Positions 55,819-64,000 of a stretch of 64,000 nt of DNA are shown here, in pieces (the first letter of the stretch is position 1; every line of letters begins with the position of its first letter). The stretch is from Solibacillus sp. FSL R5-0449 (GTDB lineage Bacteria; Bacillota; Bacilli; Bacillales_A; Planococcaceae): the NCBI RefSeq assembly GCF_037975215.1, contig NZ_CP150239.1, positions 2,084,001 through 2,148,000 of the forward strand, read 5' to 3'. The position numbers were made by a program, and so were the translations under genes. The notes under the pieces were generated by a model. That model was not told where the DNA came from. It searched no databases and worked only from the letters and a program-made list of their open reading frames with translations.

Positions 55819-56247
55819 TTAGGAAATGAGCGTTTTAACAACTTTTGAAATGGTTGCGCCATCTGCTTTTCCATCTAATAATGGTTTCGCAATTTTCATT
55901 GCGTCTCCCATATTCATTCCTGAAGTAATACCAGCTGCCTTAAGCTCGGCTGAAATTTCTTCCTCTGTTAACTGTTTTGGTAAAAAGCTTTTCAAAATAA
56001 CTAGTTTTGCTTCTTCCTTTTCAATTAAGTCTGAACGGTCCGCTTGCTTAGCACCTTCCAATGACTGGTTTGTCTGCTTAATTTCACGATTAATGACAGC
56101 AGTTTCTTCCTGTGGCGTCAATTCCGCGCCCTTTTCTTTTTCTGCAGCATCCAAAGCGGACTTCACTAAAGTTAACACTCCTTTAGCTAATACATCCTTG
56201 TTTTTCATCGCTTGCTTTAATTGGTCAAATACAATAGTTTTTAACAT
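55819..56247 (-). CDS. yqeY: GatB/YqeY domain protein
   Basis: 142 aa. KNKDVLAKGVLTLVKSALDA and SFLPKQLTEEEI are landmarks of the YqeY family, which shares the C-terminal helical domain of the GatB amidotransferase subunit and may bind tRNA. In B. subtilis it follows rpsU; rpsU is not present here. Shine-Dalgarno GGGGTAG. Confidence 0.88.
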   Translation of the reverse strand: MLKTIVFDQLKQAMKNKDVLAKGVLTLVKSALDAAEKEKGAELTPQEETAVINREIKQTNQSLEGAKQADRSDLIEKEEAKLVILKSFLPKQLTEEEISAELKAAGITSGMNMGDAMKIAKPLLDGKADGATISKVVKTLIS

Positions 56248-56330
56248 GCTGTCTACCCCTTTACATCTAAATAAGTACGCAACTTATTTGAATTACCTAT
56301 ATTGTACCATGTACCCCTTCATTTCATAAA

Positions 56331-57557
56331 TTATTCATTAACAAATTGTTTAAATAAAGATAACATTTTTTTTGAAGTAGACTCCGTAAATGTTGCCAAT
56401 TCTCTCTTACCAAACGGAAGAATATAAAGAAGACCTTTTTCGTTCTGCCAAACCGTATAGGATTCCCCTTTTTTATGAATAACGCAAATCGGCGGCTCCG
56501 TTATTTCGATCGCCTCTTCATTTATAAGTACAGCTTTCCCGTATATTTCGTTGAATTCTTCAAGAACTTGGTCGGTTAATTCTATTTCTTTTATTTCATC
56601 GGCACGTTCTTTAGGTAAAAGAATTTCCAGACCATAATGTAGACCTACACCAGCGAATTCAGTACCTATTCGATCTTTAGATATTACTGTTTCTTTTAAA
56701 TTTACATAATCGCCTACTTGGACAGGATTGTGCGGATCATTTATAAACCATGCAGCAAATTTATCTACAAAAATACGTGGTGAAATCTGATTATATTCGT
56801 TAGTCGTCATATTCTTAACAAATAAAAACATATTATCCTCTACCGCAACTACTGTCCCAGAGTTACTTGAACTTTTATTAGATGAAATTATAATATCATG
56901 TTGCTCTTTAAACTGATCTAATTGTGTCTTATAATGTGTTTCCATATAGGAAAATCCCATGAAATTTCCATAGGAATTTGCAATTCCCGGTAGCATTTTC
57001 GAATAATCCTGAAACATCTTTTCTTCCAACTTTTTGCTATAGGCTACCGTTTCTATTAATAACGGGACAATATTTTCATCAAATGTTTCTTTTGGAATTT
57101 GATTAGATGCAGAAGCTGATGCTAACACACCTGTAAGATCGCTTTCTCTCCATTTTTGTTCAAGGCTATTTTTTGCCTGCTGACGATCCTCATCTGTAAT
57201 TGTAATCCCTATACTCTTTGCATATTTCGGTATACCTATAATCTCCACCATTTGTAAGTAAGCATTAGCACGACTTGTCTCTGTACCGCCTTTATATTCC
57301 CTTTCTTCAAGTGCAGTGATAAATTCAAATAAATCTTCATTCGTAGGTTGGTCAGCCTGGCTAAGATCCATCATTTTCGGAATAACTATCTGCCAGGAAA
57401 AAATAAACAGAGTCACAATAACTGCAGGAACTAAATAATAGCCTATCTTCACCTTTTTGTTGCGAGGCTTTTTAAGTAATAGAGCATTTTTTACAGCAGT
57501 TTCACTTTCCGATAGATCCCCTGCAACATCAATTAATGCTTTTTTGAACTCATTCAT
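56331..57557 (-). CDS. Membrane protein, putative anti-sigma/stress sensor (module 2)
   Basis: 408 aa. A cytosolic N-terminus (~37 residues), one membrane helix (GYYLVPAVIVTLFIFSWQIV) and a ~345-residue extracytoplasmic part. YAKSIGITITDEDRQQAKNS in that part is reminiscent of the SurA/PrsA N-terminal chaperone region, but this is a weak resemblance. It overlaps the sigma gene upstream by 8 bp, so regulation of that sigma factor is inferred. Confidence 0.62.
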   Translation of the reverse strand: MNEFKKALIDVAGDLSESETAVKNALLLKKPRNKKVKIGYYLVPAVIVTLFIFSWQIVIPKMMDLSQADQPTNEDLFEFITALEEREYKGGTETSRANAYLQMVEIIGIPKYAKSIGITITDEDRQQAKNSLEQKWRESDLTGVLASASASNQIPKETFDENIVPLLIETVAYSKKLEEKMFQDYSKMLPGIANSYGNFMGFSYMETHYKTQLDQFKEQHDIIISSNKSSSNSGTVVAVEDNMFLFVKNMTTNEYNQISPRIFVDKFAAWFINDPHNPVQVGDYVNLKETVISKDRIGTEFAGVGLHYGLEILLPKERADEIKEIELTDQVLEEFNEIYGKAVLINEEAIEITEPPICVIHKKGESYTVWQNEKGLLYILPFGKRELATFTESTSKKMLSLFKQFVNE

Positions 57558-58047
57558 GACGAAGCACCTCCCATTCTCCTTCCAGTACTGGCCTTAATTG
57601 TTCGCGTCCCCGCCTTAACCGGGTCTTTACGGTATTTTCGTTAATCTGCAATATGGCCGCCACTTGCAGGACACTCATTTCTTCGTAGTAATACAATATT
57701 ATTGGTTCCCGGTATTTCAATGGCAGCTTTAAAATAGCTGCCCCGATACTGGATCGTTCTTCTTGCTGGATGACATGATCATGGTCCGTCGCTTTCATCC
57801 ACCATTTCGTTTCAAATTGTATTTTTTTATAAGCCCAGCTCTTTAAGTAATCTTTACTTTTATTAACCGTCATTTTTGTTAAATATGCTCTTAATTGACC
57901 GCTTTCCGAGTAGTCGGTCTGCATAAACTTTATGTAAACATCTTGTACAATGTCCTCGGCAGCATGGCGATTTTTGGTGTAAAAGTATGCGATGCGCAAT
58001 AAATGATTACTGTATTCATCAATAATCTGCCCGATATCCTCATTCAT
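57550..58047 (-). CDS. ECF-type RNA polymerase sigma factor (module 2)
   Basis: 165 aa. Region 2: YSNHLLRIAYFYTKNRHAAE, DIVQDVYIKF, RAYLTKMTVNKSKDYLKSW. Region 4: LPLKYREPIILYYYEEMSVL, QVAAILQINENTVKTRLRRG. The ATG at 58047 follows AAAGGGGGG. It is clearly similar to module 1 (34197-34691). An ECF-type promoter lies upstream, consistent with autoregulation. Confidence 0.88.
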   Translation of the reverse strand: MNEDIGQIIDEYSNHLLRIAYFYTKNRHAAEDIVQDVYIKFMQTDYSESGQLRAYLTKMTVNKSKDYLKSWAYKKIQFETKWWMKATDHDHVIQQEERSSIGAAILKLPLKYREPIILYYYEEMSVLQVAAILQINENTVKTRLRRGREQLRPVLEGEWEVLRHE

Positions 58048-58074
58048 ATTACGCCGCCCCCCTTTCCTACATTG

Positions 58075-58103
58075 TAAACGATTGCCAATGGACTGACGTT
58101 TCA
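58075..58103 (-). promoter_or_regulatory. ECF-type (sigma-W-like) promoter for module 2
   Basis: On the minus strand TGAAAC, a 17-nt spacer and CGTTTA, 28 bp ahead of the sigma gene start. This matches the TGAAAC/CGT pattern of ECF promoters in bacilli. Confidence 0.6.
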
Positions 58104-58113
58104 ATAAAACAAA

Positions 58114-58143
58114 AAAGTATAAGAAGTTTCCTCCCTATACTTT
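58114..58143 (-). terminator. Terminator of pst operon 2
   Basis: AAAGTATA and TATACTTT arms, followed by TTTTGTTTT on the minus strand just after the phoU stop. Confidence 0.65.
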
Positions 58144-58149
58144 AATCAT

Positions 58150-58803
58150 TTAATTATTCAGTTCATAATGCTTTCCTTTTACAAGATAGAACAAATGCTC
58201 GGCAATATTTGTTGCGTGGTCCGCCGCGCGTTCGATACAGCGGCAAACGTAGGATAGACTTGTCACTTGTGCAACATGCTCGTTGGAAACCGAGAGTTTC
58301 ATTAAGTTACTGAGCGTATTGCCTGTTAATTCGTCGACCTCATCATCCAGGTTTGCAATTTCTTTTGCCTTTGTCGTATTTTCCTCTATAAAGGCGTCGA
58401 CAATTTGGCGCAGCATTAAGATTGTTTTATGGAACATTTCCTCAATCGGCTCCACACTCGTAACAAAGGGCTCTTTTCCGATTCGAATCGATTCCTTTGC
58501 GATATTGACCGCATGATCCCCGATTCGCTCCATATCCGAGGCCGCTTTAATGACAACGATCAATCGACGCAAATCAGTCGCAACAGGCTGCTGTTTTGCA
58601 ATCAGTAAAATTACGCGGTCATTGATGATTTCTTCCAACCGGTTAATCTTCGGATCGGTATCAATGACTTGCAATGCTAAATCGATATCCTTTTTCAAAA
58701 AAGCTTTGAAAGACTCCTGTAAAGAATGAATACTCAAATCACAAAGTTCCATTAAATCTTGTTGTACGGCCATTAAATCATGTTCAAAACGTTCACGAAT
58801 CAT
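58150..58803 (-). CDS. phoU: Phosphate transport system regulator PhoU (copy 2)
   Basis: 217 aa, same length as copy 1. DTDPKINRLEEIINDRV and NLDDEVDELTGN carry the two acidic metal-binding helices. The ATG at 58803 (MIRERFEHDL) follows AAAAGGAG at about 10 nt. The ORF extends upstream through pstB in another frame, which is rejected. End gene of pst operon 2. Confidence 0.93.
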   Translation of the reverse strand: MIRERFEHDLMAVQQDLMELCDLSIHSLQESFKAFLKKDIDLALQVIDTDPKINRLEEIINDRVILLIAKQQPVATDLRRLIVVIKAASDMERIGDHAVNIAKESIRIGKEPFVTSVEPIEEMFHKTILMLRQIVDAFIEENTTKAKEIANLDDEVDELTGNTLSNLMKLSVSNEHVAQVTSLSYVCRCIERAADHATNIAEHLFYLVKGKHYELNN

Positions 58804-58825
58804 CGGTATCATTCTCCTTTTCCCA

Positions 58826-59641
58826 TTATCCAAAACGACCGGAAATATAGTCTTCGGTGCGCTGATCTGATGGAGTCGAGAAAATAATATCCGTCTTATC
58901 AAACTCTACTACTTCCCCATTCAGGAAGAAGGCTGTTTTGTCGGAAATTCGAGCCGCCTGCTGCATATTATGTGTCACGATGACGATTGAATACTGTTCT
59001 TTCATCTGCTGTACAAGCTCTTCAACCTTTAATGTTGAAATCGGATCGAGCGCTGATGTCGGCTCATCCATTAAAATGACATCCGGTTCGATAGCCAGGC
59101 AGCGAGCGATACAAATACGTTGCTGTTGACCACCCGATAATCCATAGGCATTTTGGTTTAAACGGTCTTTCACTTCATCCCAGATTGCTGCACCACGCAG
59201 TGACTTTTCTACAATTTCATCGAGGATTTTCTTATTTTTTATTCCGTGAATACGTGGTCCGTATGCGATATTGTCATAAATCGACTTTGGAAACGGGTTC
59301 GGTTTTTGGAACACCATCCCTACTTTTGTGCGAAGCTCCTCCACTTCATAGCCGTTCGAAAATATATTGCGGCCGCGGTAATTGATCTGTCCTGATGTAC
59401 GTACAATCGGTACAAGCTCCACCATGCGATTCAATGCTTTTATATAAGTTGATTTCCCGCAGCCAGAAGGACCGATAATTGCAGTTACCTCGTTCTCTTT
59501 CATTTCCAGATTGATATCTTTTAAAGCATGGTGATCCCCATACCATAAATTAAAGTTATGAGACTGCATGATATTCGTTTGATTTGTTTCGATGCCCCTT
59601 GCAGATGGACGCACTTCATGTTTCGTTAATAGTTGTACCAT
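58826..59641 (-). CDS. pstB: Phosphate ABC transporter ATP-binding protein PstB (copy 2)
   Basis: 271 aa. Walker A GPSGCGKS, signature LSGGQQQR, Walker [13 protein letters not shown], and [20 protein letters not shown]. The C-terminus [10 protein letters not shown] parallels copy 1. Start after AGGAGG. The last ~180 residues are very close to copy 1, so nucleotide-level homology is substantial. Confidence 0.97.
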   Translation of the reverse strand: MVQLLTKHEVRPSARGIETNQTNIMQSHNFNLWYGDHHALKDINLEMKENEVTAIIGPSGCGKSTYIKALNRMVELVPIVRTSGQINYRGRNIFSNGYEVEELRTKVGMVFQKPNPFPKSIYDNIAYGPRIHGIKNKKILDEIVEKSLRGAAIWDEVKDRLNQNAYGLSGGQQQRICIARCLAIEPDVILMDEPTSALDPISTLKVEELVQQMKEQYSIVIVTHNMQQAARISDKTAFFLNGEVVEFDKTDIIFSTPSDQRTEDYISGRFG

Positions 59642-59653
59642 TCCATTTACCTC

Positions 59654-60532
59654 CTAATATCGTTTTTGGAATTTATTTCGGATAAAGATTGCAATGGAAT
59701 TCATCGTCAGTAGGAAAACCATTAATACGATGATTCCTGCAGATGCCACATGCTGGAATGCTTCTTGTGGACGTTTTGCCCAGTCGAAAATCTGCATCGG
59801 CAATGCGGTAAATGTATCGAGGTAACCTGTTGGTAAAAATTGCAATATTACCGGAATACCAATTACAACTAATGGCGCTGTTTCACCAATTGCTCGGGAT
59901 AACGCCAAAATACTCCCTGTCAATATTCCTGGAATCGCAGCCGGCAGCACGACACGGACAATCGTTTGCCATTTCGTCGCACCCATTCCGTATGAAGCCT
60001 CACGCTGTTCATTAGGTACCGCGCGGATCGCTTCTTGTGCCGCCACAATAATAACCGGCAATATAAGTAAACTCATCGTTAAACCTGCCGCCAAAATACT
60101 TTTATCGAAGCCGAACAACCGGACGAAAATTGTTAGTCCCAGCAAACCGAAAACAATCGAAGGTACTCCTGCCAGGTTAGAAATATTGATACGGATAAAG
60201 TCGTTCAATTTATTTTGTTTTGCGTATTCTTCCAAATATAGTGCTGTACTTACCCCTAAAATAATCGAGACAGGTGCAACTACGCTCATCAGCCATAAAG
60301 ATCCAACCAATGCGGCTTTAATCCCTGCATTTTCAGGAATACGCGACGCAAAGTTTGTAATGAAACTGATATCTAAAAAACCAAGTCCCTGCGTCAAAAT
60401 TCGATAAAGTAGCATGCCTAATGAAACAAGCGCAAAACTTGTAGCAACAATAAAAATGAATTTCCATAATTTATTTGAGATTAGGCGTTTATTCATTCGC
60501 TTCATTACTAATTCTTCTTGAATATAGCGCAT
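59654..60532 (-). CDS. pstA: Phosphate ABC transporter permease PstA (copy 2)
   Basis: 292 aa, six membrane segments with the EAA loop REASYGMGATKWQTIVRV. Start ATG (MRYIQEELV) after GAGGAG, 1 bp from the pstC stop. It has ~20 more N-terminal residues than copy 1. Confidence 0.94.
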   Translation of the reverse strand: MRYIQEELVMKRMNKRLISNKLWKFIFIVATSFALVSLGMLLYRILTQGLGFLDISFITNFASRIPENAGIKAALVGSLWLMSVVAPVSIILGVSTALYLEEYAKQNKLNDFIRINISNLAGVPSIVFGLLGLTIFVRLFGFDKSILAAGLTMSLLILPVIIVAAQEAIRAVPNEQREASYGMGATKWQTIVRVVLPAAIPGILTGSILALSRAIGETAPLVVIGIPVILQFLPTGYLDTFTALPMQIFDWAKRPQEAFQHVASAGIIVLMVFLLTMNSIAIFIRNKFQKRY

Positions 60533-60533
60533 A

Positions 60534-61478
60534 TTAATACTCCTCTCGGAAGCGTTTTGAAATATAGGTTGCGAGTAAGTTCATCGCTAACGTGAAAATA
60601 AACAATGTGAATCCGACAGCATAAATGGAATAGTAAATTGTTGTACCATACCCCGCATCTCCTGTTGTCACTTGCACAATATAGGCAGTCATCGTTTGAA
60701 TCGAATCGGTAAATCCGAAGTCGAATTTTGGTGTAGAGCCTCCTGCCAAGGAAACTATCATCGTCTCACCTATTGCCCGGGAAATACCTAATACGACAGA
60801 TGCGACAATTCCTGATAAAGCAGCTGGCAGAACAACTTTAACGGCCACTTCGAATTTTGTTGCACCCAATCCTAACGCTCCTTCACGAATCGACCTCGGA
60901 ACCGAGCTCATTGCATCTTCGGACATGGACGTGATCATGGGGATTATCATGACACCCACAACGATTCCTGGGCTGATCGCGTTGAAAATTTTTAAATCGG
61001 GAATAACCGTCTGTAATATCGGAGTAATGAATGACAAGGCAAAGAATCCGTATATAATCGTCGGTACACCTGCAAGCACTTCTAAAATCGGCTTAATGAT
61101 TTTTCGTACACGTTCTGACGCATATTCACTGAGATAAATGGCCGCACCTAAACCGAATGGCACGGCTACAATAATCGCAATCAGCGTTATTTTAAATGTC
61201 CCGAATACTAATGGTAATATTCCATACAACGGCTCCTTACTAGAGAATGGCAGCCATTCTGTACCAAATAAATAATCTGTAATCGACACGCGCGTAAAAA
61301 ATTCAAATGTCTCGAATATCAGTGTAAATACGATCCCAAACGTCGTAAGTACCGAAATCGTCGCTGCTAGAAATAACCCGAACGGCACGATTTTTTCGAT
61401 TACCTTCTTTCCATTGCGATTGCGCGAACGCTCGATTAGTTGTTGGACATTTACCTGCTCCTGTTGTTTAAGAGCCAT
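60534..61478 (-). CDS. pstC: Phosphate ABC transporter permease PstC (copy 2)
   Basis: 314 aa, six membrane segments, EAA loop REGALGLGATKFEVAVKV. It has a long cytosolic N-terminus (QQEQVNVQQLIERSRNRNGK). Start after AAGGAG. Confidence 0.95.
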   Translation of the reverse strand: MALKQQEQVNVQQLIERSRNRNGKKVIEKIVPFGLFLAATISVLTTFGIVFTLIFETFEFFTRVSITDYLFGTEWLPFSSKEPLYGILPLVFGTFKITLIAIIVAVPFGLGAAIYLSEYASERVRKIIKPILEVLAGVPTIIYGFFALSFITPILQTVIPDLKIFNAISPGIVVGVMIIPMITSMSEDAMSSVPRSIREGALGLGATKFEVAVKVVLPAALSGIVASVVLGISRAIGETMIVSLAGGSTPKFDFGFTDSIQTMTAYIVQVTTGDAGYGTTIYYSIYAVGFTLFIFTLAMNLLATYISKRFREEY

Positions 61479-61533
61479 TTGCGAAAACTCCTTCCAGTAT
61501 CATCTATAAAAAACAATCAAAATTTTTCACATT

Positions 61534-61570
61534 AAAAAATGTGCGGGGGGCATGAGAGCCACCCCACACT
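61534..61570 (-). terminator. Attenuator-like hairpin between pstS2 and pstC2
   Basis: GTGTGGGGTGGC and GCCCCCCGCAC pair on the minus strand (two mismatches) and are followed by ATTTTTT. It lies in the 106-bp gap. In B. subtilis and other pst operons, hairpins after the binding-protein gene raise PstS over the permease. Confidence 0.7.
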
Positions 61571-61584
61571 ATTAAACATCGAAA

Positions 61585-62556
61585 TTATTTCAGTGCTTCC
61601 AACTCTTTTAAAGCTTCTTCATACTTTTCATCCGGCAAGCTAACATATCCTACGACTTCTGCCATCTCCCCTGCGTTTTCAAGTGTAAATTTCATGAAGT
61701 CATATGTTGCTTCATTATCTTTAACTGCACTATTATTTACATAAACGAATAGTGGACGGGACAATGGAGAATATTCCCCTGATTCAATTGTTTCGTTAGT
61801 TGGTTCCACTCCATCAACAGTTACAACTTGTAATTTATCTTTGTTTTCAAGGTAATACGCGTAGCCGAAATAGCCGATTGCATTTTTGTCAGCTGTTACC
61901 CCTTGTACTAACACGTTGTCATCTTCAGATAATGTTGCCGATTTGACGATGTCTTCACCATCTAAAATAATTTCATCGAAGTAGTCATACGTTCCTGAGT
62001 CAGAACCTGGTGAATAAAACACGATTTCTTCTTCCGGCCATGATGGATCGATATCAGACCATTTTTTGGTAGTTCCGTCTTCAATCCAAATCTGTTTTAA
62101 CTGATCCACTGTTAAATCTTTTGCCCAAGTATTTTCAGGGTGTACTACTACCGATAAACCATCATAAGCAAGTTCAAATTCTGTATATTCTACTCCTGCA
62201 TTTTTCAGCTCTTCCACTTCAGTATCTTTGATTGGACGAGAAGCGTTTGAGAAATCTGTTTCACCATTGATGAATTTTTCGAAACCGCCGCCTGTACCAG
62301 ATACACCAACTGCTACGCGTACATCTTTTTGTACCCCCGCATATTCTTCAACTAATGCTTCTGTAATTGGAGCAACTGTTGACGAACCATCGCCTACTAC
62401 ATTACCTGTTAACTGTGCGCTGCCAGCTTCGGCTTGTTCTGTATTTGTTTGTGCAGATGTAGCTGTTTCATCATTGTTTTCTTCTCCGCCACATGCTCCT
62501 AAAAGAATTGCCGAACCTAGTAAAGCTGTTGATGTTAAGTACTGCCACTTTTTCAT
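61585..62556 (-). CDS. pstS: Phosphate-binding lipoprotein PstS (copy 2)
   Basis: 323 aa. Lipobox LGAC (19-22), then an Asn/Thr/Glu-rich linker and the PstS fold: [43 protein letters not shown]. The conserved GxSG loop and Ser-Gly-Thr phosphate contacts are visible. Start after GCGGAGG. This operon borders the PBP gene as in B. subtilis (pbpA-pst), which points to it being the ancestral locus. Confidence 0.96.
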   Translation of the reverse strand: MKKWQYLTSTALLGSAILLGACGGEENNDETATSAQTNTEQAEAGSAQLTGNVVGDGSSTVAPITEALVEEYAGVQKDVRVAVGVSGTGGGFEKFINGETDFSNASRPIKDTEVEELKNAGVEYTEFELAYDGLSVVVHPENTWAKDLTVDQLKQIWIEDGTTKKWSDIDPSWPEEEIVFYSPGSDSGTYDYFDEIILDGEDIVKSATLSEDDNVLVQGVTADKNAIGYFGYAYYLENKDKLQVVTVDGVEPTNETIESGEYSPLSRPLFVYVNNSAVKDNEATYDFMKFTLENAGEMAEVVGYVSLPDEKYEEALKELEALK

Positions 62557-62629
62557 TTGTAATTCCTCCGCTTGTTTAATAGATGTTTTTTCTTACAATT
62601 CCAACTATAGTGACAATTTATTAAGCATA

Positions 62630-62667
62630 TATAATGCAGCCGTTAATTGAATGTAAAGCTTTGTAAA
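62630..62667 (-). promoter_or_regulatory. Pho box upstream of pstS copy 2
   Basis: On the minus strand TTTACA (62667), TTTACA (62657), TTAACG (62646) and ATTATA (62635) follow each other with 10-11-bp steps. A possible -10 TATAGT lies at 62604-62609. PhoP binding is inferred. Confidence 0.68.
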
Positions 62668-62674
62668 TAAAAAA

Positions 62675-62705
62675 GACAATTTACAGGAACCCCCTGCAAA
62701 TTGTC
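62675..62705 (-). terminator. Terminator of the small membrane protein gene
   Basis: GACAATTTGCAGG and CCTGTAAATTGTC on the minus strand, followed by TTTTTTATT. It borders the Pho box directly. Confidence 0.8.
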
Positions 62706-62716
62706 TCATTTTCTTC

Positions 62717-63130
62717 TTATTGAATCTTTTTTACACTTTTTATGTTAATAAGTTTAATAGAATGTTCTGTAAATGTCGGCTTTTCCTTTTTTGTCTTTAC
62801 TTTATGTACATAAAGTAAAATCGTTTTTGCATCTTTCGGATGGGCATAGCCTTCAAATGTCGCATTATATAACACCGTACCATCCCGTAAAGTAACCGTC
62901 GCTTTTTTTGCATCGACCAGTTCCCGTAAAAAAGGAAACGCTTTAACATTCCGTTCGCGTTCAGCACGGACTAAGCGTGGTTCCAGTATGAGCAGGAGTC
63001 CTTCAAACATAATGATATATATAACCGACATTAAAATGATGAGCCATACCGGCATGTCCATAAAAGCTAAAATTGCCGCATTACTTAAAGCACCGATTAT
63101 GACGACAATATGTAAGATTTTCTTTCGCAT
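62717..63130 (-). CDS. Small membrane protein of unknown function
   Basis: 137 aa from the ATG at 63130 after AAGGAG. Two membrane helices (ILHIVVIIGALSNAAILAFM and VWLIILMSVIYIIMFEGLLL) are followed by a cytosolic ~80-residue domain rich in beta-type residues (KKATVTLRDGTVLYNATFEG). It lies between the PBP and pstS2. Family not recognised. Confidence 0.68.
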   Translation of the reverse strand: MRKKILHIVVIIGALSNAAILAFMDMPVWLIILMSVIYIIMFEGLLLILEPRLVRAERERNVKAFPFLRELVDAKKATVTLRDGTVLYNATFEGYAHPKDAKTILLYVHKVKTKKEKPTFTEHSIKLINIKSVKKIQ

Positions 63131-63153
63131 CAAATGTTCTCCTTAAAAAAAAT

Positions 63154-63178
63154 CCCGTAGCCAGAAACTACGGGATCA
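63154..63178 (-). terminator. Terminator of the PBP gene
   Basis: ATCCCGTAG and CTACGGGAT arms, 7-nt loop, then TTTTTTTT on the minus strand. Confidence 0.85.
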
Positions 63179-63183
63179 TTATT

Positions 63184-64000
63184 TTATTCATTTACTGTTT
63201 CGACTTCTTCGTCCTCATCCAGTTTTTCATCAGAATGCTTAATGATCGGTTTTTCTACTTTACTTGTAGATAAGCCTTCTTCTGCATATTTGTTTTTCAG
63301 CTCAAAATACGAATCTACTAATTCACGGGCCGTCAAGTTCGCCTGTGGTAAATAGTTATTGTTAAAGATTGTCGTAGCCCATGGATAAATGACTGCATAG
63401 GCAATCTCCGGGTCATCATATGGAGCAAAACCTACATGGACAATGTTGATTGTGTTTGTTTTCCACTTATCACGCTGTGGTCCATAGTAAACTACCTCGG
63501 CTGTACCTGTTTTACCAGCTCCGGTATAATCTGCTGTTTCAAATTGACGTTTTGCAGAACCATTTGCACCGAAGTATACGCGGCGCAGACCTTCTTTAAC
63601 ATGATCGATTTCCTGTTGGCTGTTTTCGATTTTGTTTAAAATTTTAGGTGTTACTTCTTCCACAACTTGCCCTAAATATTCTCCATCTTTAGAAGGGTTG
63701 CGAATTTCCTTTAGCATTCTCGGTTGGATACGGTATCCTCCGTTCGCAATTGTTGAAATATATTGTGCCAATTGCATCGTTGTATACGTATCAAACTGTC
63801 CGATTGCCAAGTTTAGTAGTTTTACATCGGTATCCGGGTCAGCCTGATAACCGGTAGATTCACCAGGAAGGTCGACACCAGTTGGTACACCTAGTCCGAA
63901 CTGTGCGTATTCATTTCGCATTGTCTGCAATGTACCTGACTTTAAACTAAATCGCATACCAGGTGAATACGTACGACCACCGATACCCATCGCAATTTTG
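63184..64000 (-). CDS. pbpA: Class B penicillin-binding protein, C-terminal part (window edge)
   Basis: At least 271 residues, open to the window edge. The transpeptidase domain is visible from MGIGGRTYSPGMRF onward. The KTGT box is in YTGAGKTGTAEVVYYG, and TTMQLAQYISTIANGGYRIQ is the family helix after the active-site region. The SxxK and SxN motifs would be upstream of the window. An acidic C-terminal tail (SDEKLDEDEEVETVNE) follows. The pbpA-pst linkage is that of B. subtilis PBP2A; PBP2A cross-links side-wall peptidoglycan. Confidence 0.9.
   Translation of the reverse strand, partial: KIAMGIGGRTYSPGMRFSLKSGTLQTMRNEYAQFGLGVPTGVDLPGESTGYQADPDTDVKLLNLAIGQFDTYTTMQLAQYISTIANGGYRIQPRMLKEIRNPSKDGEYLGQVVEEVTPKILNKIENSQQEIDHVKEGLRRVYFGANGSAKRQFETADYTGAGKTGTAEVVYYGPQRDKWKTNTINIVHVGFAPYDDPEIAYAVIYPWATTIFNNNYLPQANLTARELVDSYFELKNKYAEEGLSTSKVEKPIIKHSDEKLDEDEEVETVNE

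Noticed and set aside
62228-62650. Plus-strand 140-aa frame over pstS2
   Set aside because: Antisense shadow of the lipoprotein gene and its promoter region.

Overview
The window looks like a chromosomal segment of a low-GC, aerobic, spore-former-type member of the Bacillales. Gene content and order follow Bacillus subtilis blocks (yqh-gcv-comG-yqg, and yrrB-mnmA-yrvO-cymR-rarA-yrvM-6S RNA-aspS-hisS-yrvJ). Protein style and rearrangements suggest a Planococcaceae/Caryophanaceae genus such as Solibacillus or Lysinibacillus; that placement is inference. No tRNA, rRNA, CRISPR array or insertion sequence was seen. The one mobile element recognised is a group I intron.

Layout. (1) 1-5640: a truncated small gene, an orphan OmpR/PhoB-type response regulator and a first phosphate operon pstS-pstC-pstA-pstB-phoU, all on the minus strand, preceded by an 11-bp-periodic Pho box. 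(2) 5640-9130: trhO, a 49-codon membrane peptide, a VOC protein, a 2OG-Fe(II) hydroxylase and a YqjF-like protein. (3) 9134-12970: adenosylcobalamin-dependent ribonucleotide reductase nrdJ, split by a 1151-nt group I intron that encodes an HNH endonuclease with four identical-spacing Cys4 modules; tandem NrdR boxes lie upstream. (4) 13114-19020: lipM, yqhL and the glycine cleavage genes gcvT-gcvPA-gcvPB under a tandem glycine riboswitch. (5) 19150-23587: aroK and the competence pseudopilus operon comGA-GG. (6) 23772-33340: the yqg block (SufR-like regulator, DUF2626, MBL hydrolase, DUF2759, LTA synthase YqgS, YqgQ, 5-FTHF cyclo-ligase, L33), then a SwrB-like/MltG-like pair, an MFS transporter, DegV and a glutathione peroxidase. 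(7) 33344-39453: ECF sigma module 1, a Trp T-box-controlled trpE-pabA-DUF5071 operon, and a TPR/degenerate-GGDEF protein with an unknown partner. (8) 39595-52410: the yrrB-mnmA-iscS-cymR/rarA sulfur and tRNA block, two unknown genes, tcdA, 6S RNA, T-box-controlled hisS-aspS and an SH3b amidase. (9) 52432-58104: Fe-alcohol dehydrogenase, VWA-like protein, small protein, Nudix, YqeY and ECF sigma module 2. (10) 58110-64000: a second pstS-pstC-pstA-pstB-phoU operon with its own Pho box, a small membrane protein and the C-terminal part of a class B penicillin-binding protein.

Working together: phosphate uptake is present twice in the same orientation about 57 kb apart. The right-hand copy sits next to the PBP as in B. 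subtilis; the left-hand copy carries a response regulator. Glycine catabolism is linked to lipoylation (LipM) and to 5-formyl-THF recycling. IscS feeds sulfur to MnmA, with CymR nearby. Translation-related genes are controlled by T-boxes.

The most unusual item is the intron in nrdJ. It inserts at a codon boundary in the conserved APTG/STG segment, obeys the group I U/G boundary rule, shows P4/P7/P9 pairings, and its endonuclease ORF ends inside the ribozyme core.
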